Positions 18,327 to 27,319 are shown, counted from the stretch's first letter. The stretch: 64,000 bases of DNA from Albimonas donghaensis (GCF_900106695.1 NZ_FNMZ01000008.1:118536-182535), one strand, 5' to 3'. Made by a program: numbers and translations. The notes: generated by a model not told the origin, from the letters alone.

Positions 18327-18330
18327 GAAA

Positions 18331-19158
18331 TCATTCCTCTTGCTTCGGGCCGGCTTTCGCCGGGATGACGGGCCCTTCCAGCGTTTCCAGGCCGAAATCG
18401 TAGCGCATGCGCATCCGGTCGGGGGGCGCGAGGATCTCGACATATTCCACCACACGGCCGTCCCGCGCGATCATCAGACAGCGCAGGTCGATGAGCGCCG
18501 CGCCCACATGCACGCCCAGTCGAGAGGCCACGAGCGGTTCGGCAAGCGCCGCCGACGCGAGCTGACGGGTGGCGGTCACATCCGCGCCGGCGCGCGCCAG
18601 CAGCGCGTGCAGAGGTTGAGCGCCCAGCTCCTCCTCAGTCCATGTGCGGCCCAGAACCTCGGGGACATAGCTGGTCAGCAGCCCCATCGGCGCGCCGTCG
18701 ATGGACCGCAGTCGGACCGCGCGTTGCACCGGGGCCTGATCGCCCATCCACAGGCGCTGGCGCGCGAACCCGCGGGCCTCGACATACTCGAACTCCAGCA
18801 CCCGGGCGACGGTCTCGGCGCCCATGGCGATGATGTTGCTGACGATGGAGCCGCCGGCCCCGCGCACCGGATCCCCGAGGCCCCGGACCCGGGTGCGCTT
18901 GCCCGACCCGCGATCGATCAGCCCGTTCTCATGCAGTGAGCTCATGGCCCGGCGCACGGTGATGCGCGACACGCCATAGATCTCGGTCAGCCGCTCCTCG
19001 GTCGGCAGGGCGTCGCCCTCCTCGTAGCGGCCCGAGGCGATGGCGTCGGACAGCACCAGGTAGAGCTGATGATGCAGCGGCGCGCCCCGCTCGCGGTCAA
19101 GCGCCACCGGCTCGATCCCCTGCTCCCCGTCGCGACGTCGATCCCGCCGACCGGTCAT
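18331..19158 (-). CDS. GntR family regulator, HutC/UTRA subfamily (second)
   Basis: A 275-residue regulator with the winged-helix segment PTEERLTEIYGVSRITVRRA and a C-terminal UTRA domain (PVQRAVRLRSIDGAPMGLLT). It is embedded in the operon: its start overlaps the upstream permease stop by 4 bp and the lyase begins 4 nt after its stop. This suggests autoregulation through the operator at 22584-22601. It is a paralog of the regulator at 11985-12788, and the similarity of the two operators raises possible cross-talk. Confidence 0.88.
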   Translation of the reverse strand: MTGRRDRRRDGEQGIEPVALDRERGAPLHHQLYLVLSDAIASGRYEEGDALPTEERLTEIYGVSRITVRRAMSSLHENGLIDRGSGKRTRVRGLGDPVRGAGGSIVSNIIAMGAETVARVLEFEYVEARGFARQRLWMGDQAPVQRAVRLRSIDGAPMGLLTSYVPEVLGRTWTEEELGAQPLHALLARAGADVTATRQLASAALAEPLVASRLGVHVGAALIDLRCLMIARDGRVVEYVEILAPPDRMRMRYDFGLETLEGPVIPAKAGPKQEE

Positions 19159-19946
19159 GCGCCGTGCCCCGCGGGGGCGGCGCCGCGCCTGAGCCTGCGA
19201 TCGACGGCCAGAAGCGCCATGTTGGCGGACACCGCAAAGGCCGAGATCAGCACGGCGATGGCCAGGATGGTCTCCACGTCATGCAGGTCGATGGCCTTCA
19301 TCAGCAGGAAGCCGAGGCCGCGCTGCGAGGCGAAAAGCTCCCCCAGCATGGTTCCGAGCAGGGTCAGCGAGAAGCCCAGCCGCAAACCGGCGAAGACCTC
19401 CGGCAGGGCCGCGGGCAACAGGATATGGCGGGCCTGCTGGACGCCGCTCAGGCGCATCGCCCGTCCGGCGCGCAATTGCGCCGCGGGCACGTTGCGCACG
19501 GCGTTGAGCGTGAAAAGCGCCACCGGGATGATGCCGTGAAAGGCGCCGAACGCGACCTTCGCCTGCATTCCCAGCCCGAACAGCAGCAGGATCACCGGGT
19601 AAAGCGTCACCTTGGGCAGCGAATAGAGGGTCACCAGGACCGGCTCGGCCACCTCTCCGGTCAGCTTGTGGCCCCCGAGCAGCAAGCCGATCACCACCCC
19701 CCCGATCCACGAGATGGCGAGCGCCTGCCCGAAGGCCATGGCGGTTTCGCCCAGATGCGGCAGGAAGCGGGCCTGCCCGACCATGTGCAGCAGATGCGAC
19801 AGCGTCGGCAGCGGCGCGGTGATCGCCACGTCGCCGGCGAGCTCGTGCAACAGCTGCCACCCGATCACGATGGCGGCGCAGACCAGCACCGGGTCGCGCG
19901 CGTTGCGCACGGAGATGGAGGCGCGGGGGGGGGCGGCGGCGGTCAC
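19155..19946 (-). CDS. ABC transporter permease (NitT/TauT type), second permease
   Basis: A 263-residue inner-membrane permease with about six helices. The cytoplasmic EAA loop appears as LSGVQQARHILLPAALPEVFAGLRLG, where it contacts the ATPase. The protein belongs to the SsuC/TauC/ThiX-like group, consistent with the partner ATPase and binding protein. It overlaps the other permease and the regulator by 4 bp each, so translation is coupled. Two different permeases indicate a heterodimeric channel. Confidence 0.9.
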   Translation of the reverse strand: MTAAAPPRASISVRNARDPVLVCAAIVIGWQLLHELAGDVAITAPLPTLSHLLHMVGQARFLPHLGETAMAFGQALAISWIGGVVIGLLLGGHKLTGEVAEPVLVTLYSLPKVTLYPVILLLFGLGMQAKVAFGAFHGIIPVALFTLNAVRNVPAAQLRAGRAMRLSGVQQARHILLPAALPEVFAGLRLGFSLTLLGTMLGELFASQRGLGFLLMKAIDLHDVETILAIAVLISAFAVSANMALLAVDRRLRRGAAPAGHGA

Positions 19947-20692
19947 AGGCCTCTCCGTTTCAGCATCCGGCGCTCCCAGGCGAAAACGCTCATGTTGAAG
20001 CTCGTCACCAGGGTCAGCACGATCAGGATCAGCGCGTACATGCGCTGGTTATTGAAATTGTCGTAGGCGTAGGCGATTTCGTGCCCGATGCCCTCGGTCG
20101 ACATGATGAACTCGCCCGCGATGACGCCGATGAACGAATAGGCCACCGCCAGCTTCAGCCCCGACAGGATATGCGGCGCGGCGGCGGGCAGGCGCACGCG
20201 CAGGATCTCGTCGACCAGGCCGAGCCGATGCACCCGCGCGGTCTTGGCCAGCACCGCGGGCACCCGGTCGAGCCCGGCCATGGTGGCGAGGATCATCGCC
20301 ACCATGGCGAACATCGTCGCCAGAAAGATCAGCGGCGTCCGGCCAAGCCCGAAGATCACGATCAGCAGCGGATAGAAGGCGATGTGCGGGATCGAGTAGT
20401 AGGAGGCGAGGAACGGCGACACTGCGCGGCGCAGCGGCGGCACGCGGGTGAGCATGAAGCCGATGCAGAACCCGCCGGTGACGGCGATGACCATGGCGAT
20501 GGCCACCGCCTGCACGCTCACGCCGAAATGGCGCCAGAACTCGGGATCGCGCAGCGCCTCGACGACGCCCAGCGCCATCGCCGAGGGCGCGACCACCATG
20601 GTCGGCTTGATCGCGCCGGTGCGGCAGGCGATTTCCAGCGCCGCGACGGCGCCTACGATCAGGAGGGTGCGAAGGAATCCCGCAAGGCTCAT
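19943..20692 (-). CDS. ABC transporter permease (NitT/TauT type), first permease
   Basis: A 249-residue permease with an N-terminal helix (LLIVGAVAALEIACRTG) and the EAA loop VDEILRVRLPAAAPHILSGL. The following VAYSFIGVIAGEFIMS segment is typical of the nitrate/taurine/pyrimidine-precursor subfamily. It overlaps the ATPase and the second permease genes by 4 bp. With the other components it forms an importer; the substrate is probably the acid or a precursor handled by the lyase/LeuCD enzymes downstream. Confidence 0.9.
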   Translation of the reverse strand: MSLAGFLRTLLIVGAVAALEIACRTGAIKPTMVVAPSAMALGVVEALRDPEFWRHFGVSVQAVAIAMVIAVTGGFCIGFMLTRVPPLRRAVSPFLASYYSIPHIAFYPLLIVIFGLGRTPLIFLATMFAMVAMILATMAGLDRVPAVLAKTARVHRLGLVDEILRVRLPAAAPHILSGLKLAVAYSFIGVIAGEFIMSTEGIGHEIAYAYDNFNNQRMYALILIVLTLVTSFNMSVFAWERRMLKRRGL

Positions 20693-21555
20693 GCCCTCTT
20701 CTCCGCCGCCTGGCCTTGCCCCATCGCGCGCAGGGACTCGCCCCGCAGCAGCGACCAGAGACGGGACGTCACGGCCCCGAATTCCGAACGCTCGGCGAGG
20801 CTGGAATCGCGCTCCCGGTCCCAGCCGGTCTCCACCACCTCGATGAAGCGTCCCGGACGCGCGGACATGACGCCGATGCGATCCGAGAGCAGGTTCGCCT
20901 CGTCAAGCGCATGGGTGATCAGCATCACGGTCGCCCCGGTCTCGCGCCACAGGCGCAGAAGCTCATCCCCCATCAGCAGCCGGGTCTGCTGGTCGAGCGC
21001 GCCGAACGGTTCGTCCAGCAGGATCAGCCGGGGCTGCATCACCAGGGTGCGCGCGATGCACACCCGCTGGCGCATGCCGCCCGAGAGCTGGCTGGGATAG
21101 GCCCGGCGGAAATCGCGCAGGCCCATGAAGCCGATGGCGAACTCCACGCGGCGGCGGGTCTCGGCCGCGTCGGTTCCCGCGCGGCGCAGGCCGAAGGCGA
21201 CGTTGTCCTCCACGCTCAGCCAGGGGAAGCTCGCGTCCTCCTGGAACACCACGCCGACGCCGTCGGGGACCTTGCCGTCGACCGGCGCGCCCTCGAAGGT
21301 CACCGTCCCCTCTGTCGGCTTCGCAAGCCCCGACAGCACGTCGAGCAGGGTCGACTTCCCGCAGCCCGAAGGGCCGACGACCGAGAAGAACTCCCCCTGC
21401 CGCAGATCGAAGCTGATGGGGCCGAGCGCGTGGACCTCGTCCCCGCCCGAGCGGGCGGGGTAGACGCGCGTCACCCCCTCCAGCCGGGCATGGGGCGCGG
21501 GCGCCGCCGCCGAGGCGGGCGTGACAGGCGTCGCGAAGGCGGCGGCGGTCCTCAT
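20689..21555 (-). CDS. ABC transporter ATP-binding protein (NitT/TauT type)
   Basis: A 288-residue ATPase. Walker A is GPSGCGKSTLL, the Q-loop FQEDASFPWLSVEDNV, the ABC signature LSGGMRQRVCIARTL, and Walker B LILLDEPFGALD; the H-loop follows as LITHALDEA. The start at 21555 overlaps the binding-protein stop by 4 bp; upstream codons in the same frame fall inside that gene. The QEDxxFPW form is characteristic of the SsuB/TauB group. Confidence 0.92.
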   Translation of the reverse strand: MRTAAAFATPVTPASAAAPAPHARLEGVTRVYPARSGGDEVHALGPISFDLRQGEFFSVVGPSGCGKSTLLDVLSGLAKPTEGTVTFEGAPVDGKVPDGVGVVFQEDASFPWLSVEDNVAFGLRRAGTDAAETRRRVEFAIGFMGLRDFRRAYPSQLSGGMRQRVCIARTLVMQPRLILLDEPFGALDQQTRLLMGDELLRLWRETGATVMLITHALDEANLLSDRIGVMSARPGRFIEVVETGWDRERDSSLAERSEFGAVTSRLWSLLRGESLRAMGQGQAAEKRA

Positions 21556-22535
21556 TGCGTGGCCTTCGCGTCGAGCACGCTTTCGTCGACATAGGCGGTC
21601 CAGTCGATCGGCAGGTCGACCAGGCCGACGCTCGCCATCATGTTGGCCATGCCGTCCATCGCCTTGTAATCGATGTCGCCCGCGCCCCACCAATGATCCG
21701 TCATGGCACGGATGTTGGAGATGGCGGCCGAGATGATGGCCGGCTCCATGTCGTAGACCCTGGCGATGATCGCCGCGGCTTCTTCGGGCTGATCGTACAT
21801 GAACCGCACGGCCTTGGCGCGTCCGGCGATGATCGCGCGGATCTGATCGGGTTGGGCGGCGAGCATCTCTTCGGTCACGATCCCGACGGTGCCGGCGGAG
21901 TAGGGGGTCAGCGCGCTCAGCCAGGGCAGGACCTGGTAGTCGGCGCCGGCGGCCTTCTTGCGGGAGTAGATCGGCTCGGGGATGATCGCCACGTCGATCT
22001 CGTTGTGCTCCAGCGCCGTCAGGCCCGCGCCGAAGTCGCCGATCGCCACCATCTTCACGTCTTCGGGCTTGAGACCGGCGGCCTCGACGATGCCGAGGAA
22101 GATCGCCTCGCTGACCGATTTGGGGCGCGAGTAGACCAGGCGCTTGCCCTTCAGGTCCTCGGCGTTCTCCAGCTTCTCGCCCGGGCGGGTGACCAGCAGG
22201 GCGGAGCTTCCGGCCGTCGACATCGAGACGATGCGGATCGGGAAGCCTTCCTTGATGGCCGAGATCGCGGCCGGCAGGGCCACTTCCGCGAAGGGCGTGT
22301 CGCCGGCCATCATGTTGCGCACCGAGGTGCCGCCGCCCTTGGAGGTGAGGATGCCGGTCACGTCGGCGCCGGCCTCCGTGAAGTATCCCTTCTCCATGGC
22401 GATGGCGTAGGGCGCGCCATACATCAACGACCCGTAGTGGGTGACGACGATGTCCGCGGCCTTGGCCGGCGAGACCGCGCTCATGGCGGCCCAGGCCAGC
22501 ACGGCCGCGCCGGCCAGATGCTTCGTCAGCTTCAT
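21552..22535 (-). CDS. ABC transporter solute-binding protein (NMT1/SsuA-like)
   Basis: A periplasmic protein of 327 residues with a signal peptide ending near SPAKAADIV. The mature part has the NMT1/THI5-SsuA fold features: YAIAMEKGYFTEAGADV, a phosphate/anion-type GGGTSVRNMMAGD loop, and DIDYKAMDGMANMMASVGLVD near the end. It is the first gene of an eight-gene operon (binding protein, ATPase, two permeases, regulator, lyase, LeuC, LeuD). Ligand is unknown. Confidence 0.9.
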   Translation of the reverse strand: MKLTKHLAGAAVLAWAAMSAVSPAKAADIVVTHYGSLMYGAPYAIAMEKGYFTEAGADVTGILTSKGGGTSVRNMMAGDTPFAEVALPAAISAIKEGFPIRIVSMSTAGSSALLVTRPGEKLENAEDLKGKRLVYSRPKSVSEAIFLGIVEAAGLKPEDVKMVAIGDFGAGLTALEHNEIDVAIIPEPIYSRKKAAGADYQVLPWLSALTPYSAGTVGIVTEEMLAAQPDQIRAIIAGRAKAVRFMYDQPEEAAAIIARVYDMEPAIISAAISNIRAMTDHWWGAGDIDYKAMDGMANMMASVGLVDLPIDWTAYVDESVLDAKATQ

Positions 22536-22583
22536 CTTTTCCTCCCGAGGGCGAGTCCGACCGTCTTGCGCGGTCGAATCATT

Positions 22584-22624
22584 ATAGTGTTATGACATTA
22601 TGTTTTAGGTTGTTTTCATGTCAA
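22584..22624 (-). promoter_or_regulatory. Promoter with overlapping operator for the ABC-lyase-LeuCD operon
   Basis: On the minus strand TTGACA (22624-22619) and CATAAT (22602-22597) are 16 bp apart. An 18-bp imperfect palindrome, ATAGTGTTATGACATTAT at 22584-22601 (consensus TGTnATnACA in the centre), overlaps the -10. The TATGACA/TGTCATA core is the same as in the operator at 11805-11832, and both genes next in line belong to loci with HutC-type regulators. Confidence 0.62.
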
Positions 22625-22826
22625 CGGAGTTGCGCCCCGGCGGACGCGCCGTCCGACGCGCTGTCCGGCACGGTGTCGCCGTCCTCCTCAAACGGCGTCA
22701 GGGCCAAGACGCCGCCGCGGAACATGCGGATCAGCGGATCGGCGCATGATGCCGACAGCAGGCGGTCGACCGCGGCGCCCTTCCCGGCCGAGGTCCGGGG
22801 AAAGGCCTCGCTCCTGTCGAGGTCTG
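22621..22826 (-). pseudogene. Remnant of the same unknown family as 43050-43347
   Basis: The minus-strand reading contains LDRSEAFPRTSAGKGAAVDR, then LLSASCADPL and FRGGVLALTPFEEDGDTV. This matches the truncated gene at 43050-43347 (LDKSETFSRTAAWRGDAIGH, LLPASGADRL, FRGAVFAQTLFQEDGYAI) with an internal loss of about 18 residues. The similarity is visible in DNA too. The family is not recognised. It abuts the GH13 remnant in another frame, so the junction looks like a recombination scar. Confidence 0.5.
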
Positions 22827-22844
22827 GCGCCTCGGCAGCCAGGG

Positions 22845-23832
22845 CTCGGCCTTGGAGACGCCGCAATGGGGGGCCTCGGCTTCCCACGGGATCGGGATGC
22901 GGGCGCCGTCGCGACCCCGGAAGGCGGGCCAGACCTCACGTCCGCAGGGGTCGACCAGCCGCTCATGGGGCGCATCGGCCTGGGGCAGTCCCAGCTCCAG
23001 GCCCTGATGGAGGCGCGAGGCCCCGCGTAGGCAGGTCAGCGCCGCGGTCAGCGCCAGCGGCGGCCCCTATCGCCCCAGCCGCGTGGCGGGGCGCGGAAAG
23101 TCATGATTGTCGAGCGCCCAGCAGCCAGCAGCCAGCAGCCAGCAGCCAGCAGCCATAGGCGAGCCCCCGTCGGCCGCGTCGGGTTCGGCGGATTGTCGCG
23201 CAGCCGGGCATCGTGGAAGCAGACGGCGCGGACGTCGGGCCGGAAGCCGTCGCCCCCCATGTCGAGCCAATGCCGGCGGACATCGAGGATGGCGTCCTGG
23301 ACCTGCGGGCAATGGTAATTCAGGTCCGGCCGCTCGCGCAGGACGTTGTGCGGACGATACTGGCCGCGCCGCGGCTCCCACTGCCAGGACGAGCCGCCGA
23401 ACACCGACAGCCAGTTGTCGGGCCGCGAGCCATCGGGCTTCCCCGGCTTTCCAGGAACCACGGATGCTCGTTCGAACTATGCGAGCGCACCTGATCCATC
23501 AGGACCTTGAGGCCACGGGCGTGGGCCGCCTCGACCAGCGCGCGCAAATCCTCGAGCGTGCCGAACATCGGATCGACCGAGAGGTAGTCGGAGACGTCGT
23601 AGCCGAAGTCGCGCATCGGCGAGGCGACGAAGGGCGACAGCCAGATAGCGTCGACCCCCGGATCGGCGATGTGGTCGAGCCGGCGCAGCACGCCGGGCAG
23701 GTCGCCGACGCCGTTGCCGATGGTGTCCTGATAGCTGCGCGGATAGATCCGGCAGATCACCGCGCCTTTCCACCACGACGCATCGGACGACGCGGCGGAG
23801 GCGGGGCCGGAGTCGTTCCGGGCGTCGCTCAG
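22845..23832 (-). pseudogene. Decayed GH13 alpha-glucosidase
   Basis: Three collinear pieces of an oligo-1,6-/alpha-glucosidase can be read in different frames. The N-terminal part (WWKGAVICRIYPRSYQDT, GVDAIWLSPFVASPM, FGYDVSDY) ends at a frameshift near 23440. The next part has DGFRPDVRAVCFHD, keeping the nucleophile Asp, and stops at NPPNPT. Then a 7-bp tandem repeat replaces the expected segment with the acid/base Glu, and NHDFPRPATR resumes, followed by LHQGLELGLPQAD and IPWEAEAPHCG of the C-terminal part. The catalytic centre is incomplete, so no active enzyme is made. Confidence 0.8.
23120..23154. repeat. Tandem 7-bp repeat, five perfect copies of AGCAGCC
   Basis: Five head-to-tail copies of AGCAGCC run from 23120 to 23154 inside the GH13 pseudogene, exactly where about 100 codons of the enzyme are missing. 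Because seven is not a multiple of three, every copy shifts frame; on the minus strand any reading gives the period LLAAGCW. It looks like slippage expansion in relaxed DNA. Confidence 0.9.
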
Positions 23833-23940
23833 GGGGGCGCCCCGAGGGACGCCCCGCGTCGCGGCGCGGGGCGTCGGGGCGCAAGGCCTCGGCGAGAACG
23901 GTCGGAGTCGAGCGGTCGGTCATGGGCGATCCTTTCCGGG

Positions 23941-24675
23941 TCAGGCGCCGTCGCGCCGGCGGCAGGGCGTGGCGCGCACGAAGCGCGTGGCGGCGCGGGC
24001 GAGACGGGGCGCAGGGCCGAGCCACGCATAGGCGAGCAGGCTCGGACCGCCCGTCTCCGCGCGCAGGCGGTGCACGCGGTCCGGCCGGTTGAGGATCAGG
24101 GCTCCAGGCGTCAGGCGCCCCGCCTCGTTCTGCGAAACCGCTCCGGCAAGGCAGACGTAGCTTTCCTCGATGCCGGGATGGGCATGGGCGGGATAAACGC
24201 AGCCGGGGGCGAAAAGGATCAGCCCCAGGCGCATGTCGCGGCAATGGACCGGGCCTCCCGGGGCCGCGACTTCGCATTGGGCGAAGCGGCCGTGAAGGCC
24301 GGCGGGCGGGCGCATGTAGCCCTCGCGCCAGACCAGCGCGCGGGCGAGGGGCTCGATCGCCCTGATCGCCGGCGCCTCCGGGCCGCGCCTGCCGCGCGCC
24401 AGCGCCTGGTCCAGCCGCCCCGCCGCGGCAGGCCGGCGCGCCGGGGTCGGCGCGCGCAGGCTGAGCACGCCCTCGGCCAGATCCCTGGCCACTGCGGCGA
24501 CCCGCGCCTGATGCTCGCGAACGTTGCCGGACCCGCCGGCGCCGACATGCGAACCGCCCTGGGCGATCCGCTCGCCCAGGCGCGCGACCACACGGCGCCA
24601 GGCCGGCGCCGGATCCGGGGTCCAACTGCGTCCGACCGCCGAAGCGGCTGCATCGGGTGAGGTGGGTGAATCCAT
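23941..24675 (-). CDS. Cupin DMSP-lyase-family protein (DddL/DddQ-like)
   Basis: A 244-residue protein with a C-terminal cupin barrel. The metal-binding pattern H-x-H-x4-E...H appears as YPAHAHPGIEESYVCLAGA and LNRPDRVHRL, and the whole C-terminal half resembles bacterial dimethylsulfoniopropionate lyases, which release dimethyl sulfide and acrylate. The N-terminal half is helical and Ala/Arg-rich. The start at 24675 has a TGAGGAA site. No acrylate-use genes are adjacent, so activity on DMSP is inferred from family resemblance only; other cupin lyases remain possible. Confidence 0.62.
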   Translation of the reverse strand: MDSPTSPDAAASAVGRSWTPDPAPAWRRVVARLGERIAQGGSHVGAGGSGNVREHQARVAAVARDLAEGVLSLRAPTPARRPAAAGRLDQALARGRRGPEAPAIRAIEPLARALVWREGYMRPPAGLHGRFAQCEVAAPGGPVHCRDMRLGLILFAPGCVYPAHAHPGIEESYVCLAGAVSQNEAGRLTPGALILNRPDRVHRLRAETGGPSLLAYAWLGPAPRLARAATRFVRATPCRRRDGA

Positions 24676-24817
24676 GGGTTCCTCAGGCGGCTGGCCTTCA
24701 AGAAGCTTGAGGACGGGCGCGCCGCCGCGTCAGGCGACGAGGCGGCCGGATCGGCAAGGCGAAGGGCCCGGCCCCGGACGCCATCGCAACAGGTCCGGGA
24801 CGCGCGGCCGCAGTCGT

Positions 24818-24892
24818 TCAGTCGCCGACCGGCGGGGCGCCGACAGGGGTCGGAGCGACGGCCTTGAGCATCCGGAATTCCGCGACCTTCAT
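24818..24892 (-). CDS. Possible 24-residue peptide ORF
   Basis: A short frame, MKVAEFRMLKAVAP followed by TPVGAPPVGD and a stop, has a near-perfect GGGAGGA ribosome-binding site 5 nt upstream, unlike random ORFs here. It lies 143 bp before the cupin gene and 148 bp after the catalase stop. It could be a leader peptide, a free small protein, or the stump of a lost gene. The rest of the 24676-25040 gap shows nothing else recognisable. Confidence 0.35.
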   Translation of the reverse strand: MKVAEFRMLKAVAPTPVGAPPVGD

Positions 24893-25040
24893 CTCGTCCT
24901 CCCTGTTCCGATGCGGCCTTCGATCCGCCTGGAAAGGGTGGAGGCCGCCCTGCGTCCCCCGATCAACCGCGGCGGCGGGGCCGATGTTCCCGCCGCCGCC
25001 AAACCAGACCGCCCGATCCGGCCGGAGGCCGTGCGGCCGA

Positions 25041-27116
25041 TCAGGGCGCGCGGTCCCAGACCCGTAGCTGGCTGCAGGCGTCCAGGAAGTCGGGGGCGGT
25101 GTCCTTCTCCAGCTCGAACACCCCTTCGCCGGGCGCGTCGGGCAGGCCGGCCGCCATCAGGAAGGGCGCGGCCTCGATCGAATGGGCGATGAACTTGCCA
25201 TGCGCCCAGGCGTCGGCGGCCCAGACCCGCGCGGGATGCATGGCGGAGAGCATCCGCGCCCCGTCTTCCGAGAGCACGATCGCCACCGCGTCGTAGAGAA
25301 CGGAGGGGCCGCCGTCGATCCTCTGGTCCGCGGGCAACACGCTGCCGTCCGAAAGCCGCACGCCGCCGACCTTCAGCGCCACCAGCTCGACCATGGCGCC
25401 GACATCCTCGGCCGCGCTCTTCAGACCGGCCACCGCCTTCGCATCCGCGCCGTCAGCCAACAGGATCCCCAGCTTGCGCCCGTGGAAATTGAGAGGCCCG
25501 TTCTTGAGAATGCTGAGCGCGGACGAGCTCGGCAGGTCCGTCAGCGTCTCGCGCGCCGCGGGCGCGGGGTCGGGCAGATCCATGCCCAGTCCCTCGCCGA
25601 CCGCCGAGGCGAGGTCCTCGTGCACGTTGCGCAGATGCGCCAGCAGGCGGGTGCGGATCTGGGGCGTCTCGACCTTGCTCAGCTCGAAGACGAGGGCGTC
25701 GGCCATGTGCCGCCGCTCGACCTCGGTCTGGCTGACATAGAACTGGCGGGCCTGGGAGTAGTGGTCGGCGAAGGTCTCCGACCGCGCCCGGCGCCTGGGC
25801 CCCTGCGCCTCGGCGGGATGGCTCCTGAAGCCGCGTTCGGGGTCCTCGCGCGGGCCGCCCGCCTTCGAACCCCAGCCGTTGGGTTCGTAATTGGCGCGCC
25901 CCTTGGGATTGGTCATCGCCATGTGACCGTCCTGCTGGAAGGAATGGAACGGGCATTTGGGCGCGTTGATCGGCAGATGGGTGAAGTTGGGCCCGCCCAG
26001 CCGGCTGATCTGCGTGTCGAGATATGAGAAGTTGCGCCCCTGCAGCAGCGGATCGTCCGAAAAATCCACCCCCGGCGGCACGTTGCCGGTGTGGAACGCG
26101 ACCTGCTCGGTCTCGGCGAAGAAGTTGTCGACCATGCGGTCCAGCACCAGCCGGCCGACGCGGCGCACGGGGACCAGTTCCTCGGGGATCAGCTTGGTGG
26201 CGTCGAGAATGTCGAAGGGGAAGCCCTCGGCGACCTCCTCGTCGAAGACCTGGATGCCGAGCTCCCATTCCGGGAAGTCGCCGGAGTTGATCGCGTCCCA
26301 CAGGTCGCGGCGGTGGAAGTCGGGATCGGCGCCGTTGATCGTCACCGCCTCGGGCCAGGTGACCGATTGCAGGCCCTGCTTCGGCTTCCAGTGGAACTTC
26401 ACGAAGCTGGATTTCCCCTCGGCCGTGACCAGCCGGAAGGTGTGGACGCCGAAGCCTTCCATGAAGCGGAAGGAGCGCGGTATGGCGCGGTCGGACATGG
26501 TCCACATGACCATGTTCATCGCCTCGGGCATCCAGGAGATGAAGTCCCAGAAGTTGTCATGCGCCGTCTGCGCCTGCGGAAAGCCGCGGTCGGGCTCCTG
26601 CTTGGCGGCGTGGATCAGGTCGGGGAACTTCATCGCGTCCTGGATGAAGAACACGGGGATGTTGTTGCCCACGATGTCCCAGTTGCCCTCGGCGGTGTAG
26701 AGCTTCACCGCGAAGCCGCGCACATCGCGCGCCAGGTCGGCCGAGCCCTTGTTCCCCGCCACCGTCGAGAACCGCACGAAGGCCGGGATCCTCTCGCCCG
26801 GATGGGTCAACGCGTGGGCGCAGGTCAGGTCCGAGAGGTCTTCATACGCTTCGAAGAAGCCGTGGGCGCCGTAGCCGCGCGCGTGGACCACGCGTTCGGG
26901 GATGCGCTCGTGGTCGAAGTGGAAGATCTTCTCGCGGAAATGGAAGTCCTCCATCAGCGCCGGGCCGCGCGCGCCTTGCCGGAGCGTGTTCTGATCGTCC
27001 GCGACCGGGATGCCCTGCTGCGTGGTCATCCGCGCGCCGCCGTCGTCGACGGTCTGGTGCAGCTCTCCGCCCTCGCCTGCGCGGGTCCCTTGGGGCGCCG
27101 TGGGGTCGATGGTCAT
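25041..27116 (-). CDS. katE: Large-subunit catalase, clade 2 (HPII/KatE type)
   Basis: A 691-residue haem catalase that disproportionates hydrogen peroxide. The distal His78 lies in [13 protein letters not shown], Asn151 in [11 protein letters not shown], and the haem-ligand Tyr region reads [16 protein letters not shown]. The C-terminal 150 residues form the flavodoxin-like domain of large catalases ([19 protein letters not shown]). The start at 27116 has GGAGA 7 nt upstream; the open frame runs further 5' through promoter DNA. An EcfG-like promoter at 27191-27217 implies general stress control. Confidence 0.95.
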   Translation of the reverse strand: MTIDPTAPQGTRAGEGGELHQTVDDGGARMTTQQGIPVADDQNTLRQGARGPALMEDFHFREKIFHFDHERIPERVVHARGYGAHGFFEAYEDLSDLTCAHALTHPGERIPAFVRFSTVAGNKGSADLARDVRGFAVKLYTAEGNWDIVGNNIPVFFIQDAMKFPDLIHAAKQEPDRGFPQAQTAHDNFWDFISWMPEAMNMVMWTMSDRAIPRSFRFMEGFGVHTFRLVTAEGKSSFVKFHWKPKQGLQSVTWPEAVTINGADPDFHRRDLWDAINSGDFPEWELGIQVFDEEVAEGFPFDILDATKLIPEELVPVRRVGRLVLDRMVDNFFAETEQVAFHTGNVPPGVDFSDDPLLQGRNFSYLDTQISRLGGPNFTHLPINAPKCPFHSFQQDGHMAMTNPKGRANYEPNGWGSKAGGPREDPERGFRSHPAEAQGPRRRARSETFADHYSQARQFYVSQTEVERRHMADALVFELSKVETPQIRTRLLAHLRNVHEDLASAVGEGLGMDLPDPAPAARETLTDLPSSSALSILKNGPLNFHGRKLGILLADGADAKAVAGLKSAAEDVGAMVELVALKVGGVRLSDGSVLPADQRIDGGPSVLYDAVAIVLSEDGARMLSAMHPARVWAADAWAHGKFIAHSIEAAPFLMAAGLPDAPGEGVFELEKDTAPDFLDACSQLRVWDRAP

Positions 27117-27190
27117 GCGCTGGTCTCCTGCTTCGCCTGTAACGCCGGTCGGATCCTGGGCGACGGCCGGCGTGGTCCGCCGTCGATGAA

Positions 27191-27217
27191 ACAACCCGCT
27201 TTCGGCGCGAATGTTCC
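27191..27217 (-). promoter_or_regulatory. EcfG-like promoter of katE
   Basis: On the minus strand GGAAC (27217-27213) is followed after exactly 16 bp by GGTTGT (27196-27191), about 75 bp before the katE start. This matches the alphaproteobacterial general-stress consensus GGAAC-N16/17-cGTT except for the first base of the -10. The same GGAAC-N16-GGTT form occurs at 36197-36221 and 36267-36291. Confidence 0.55.
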
Positions 27218-27319
27218 CGAGACGCCGAGCGCCCCATTCAGCGCCCCCGGCCGGCGGGACCTTTCGCCTGCGCGCCGGCGAGGAGGACGGGCCGGCGCGG
27301 GATGGCGCGCCTTCCCTTT

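Noticed and set aside
23120..23154. Tandem heptamers as a possible CRISPR array
   Set aside because: The units are 7 bp, directly adjacent and without spacers; no cas genes are present anywhere in the window.
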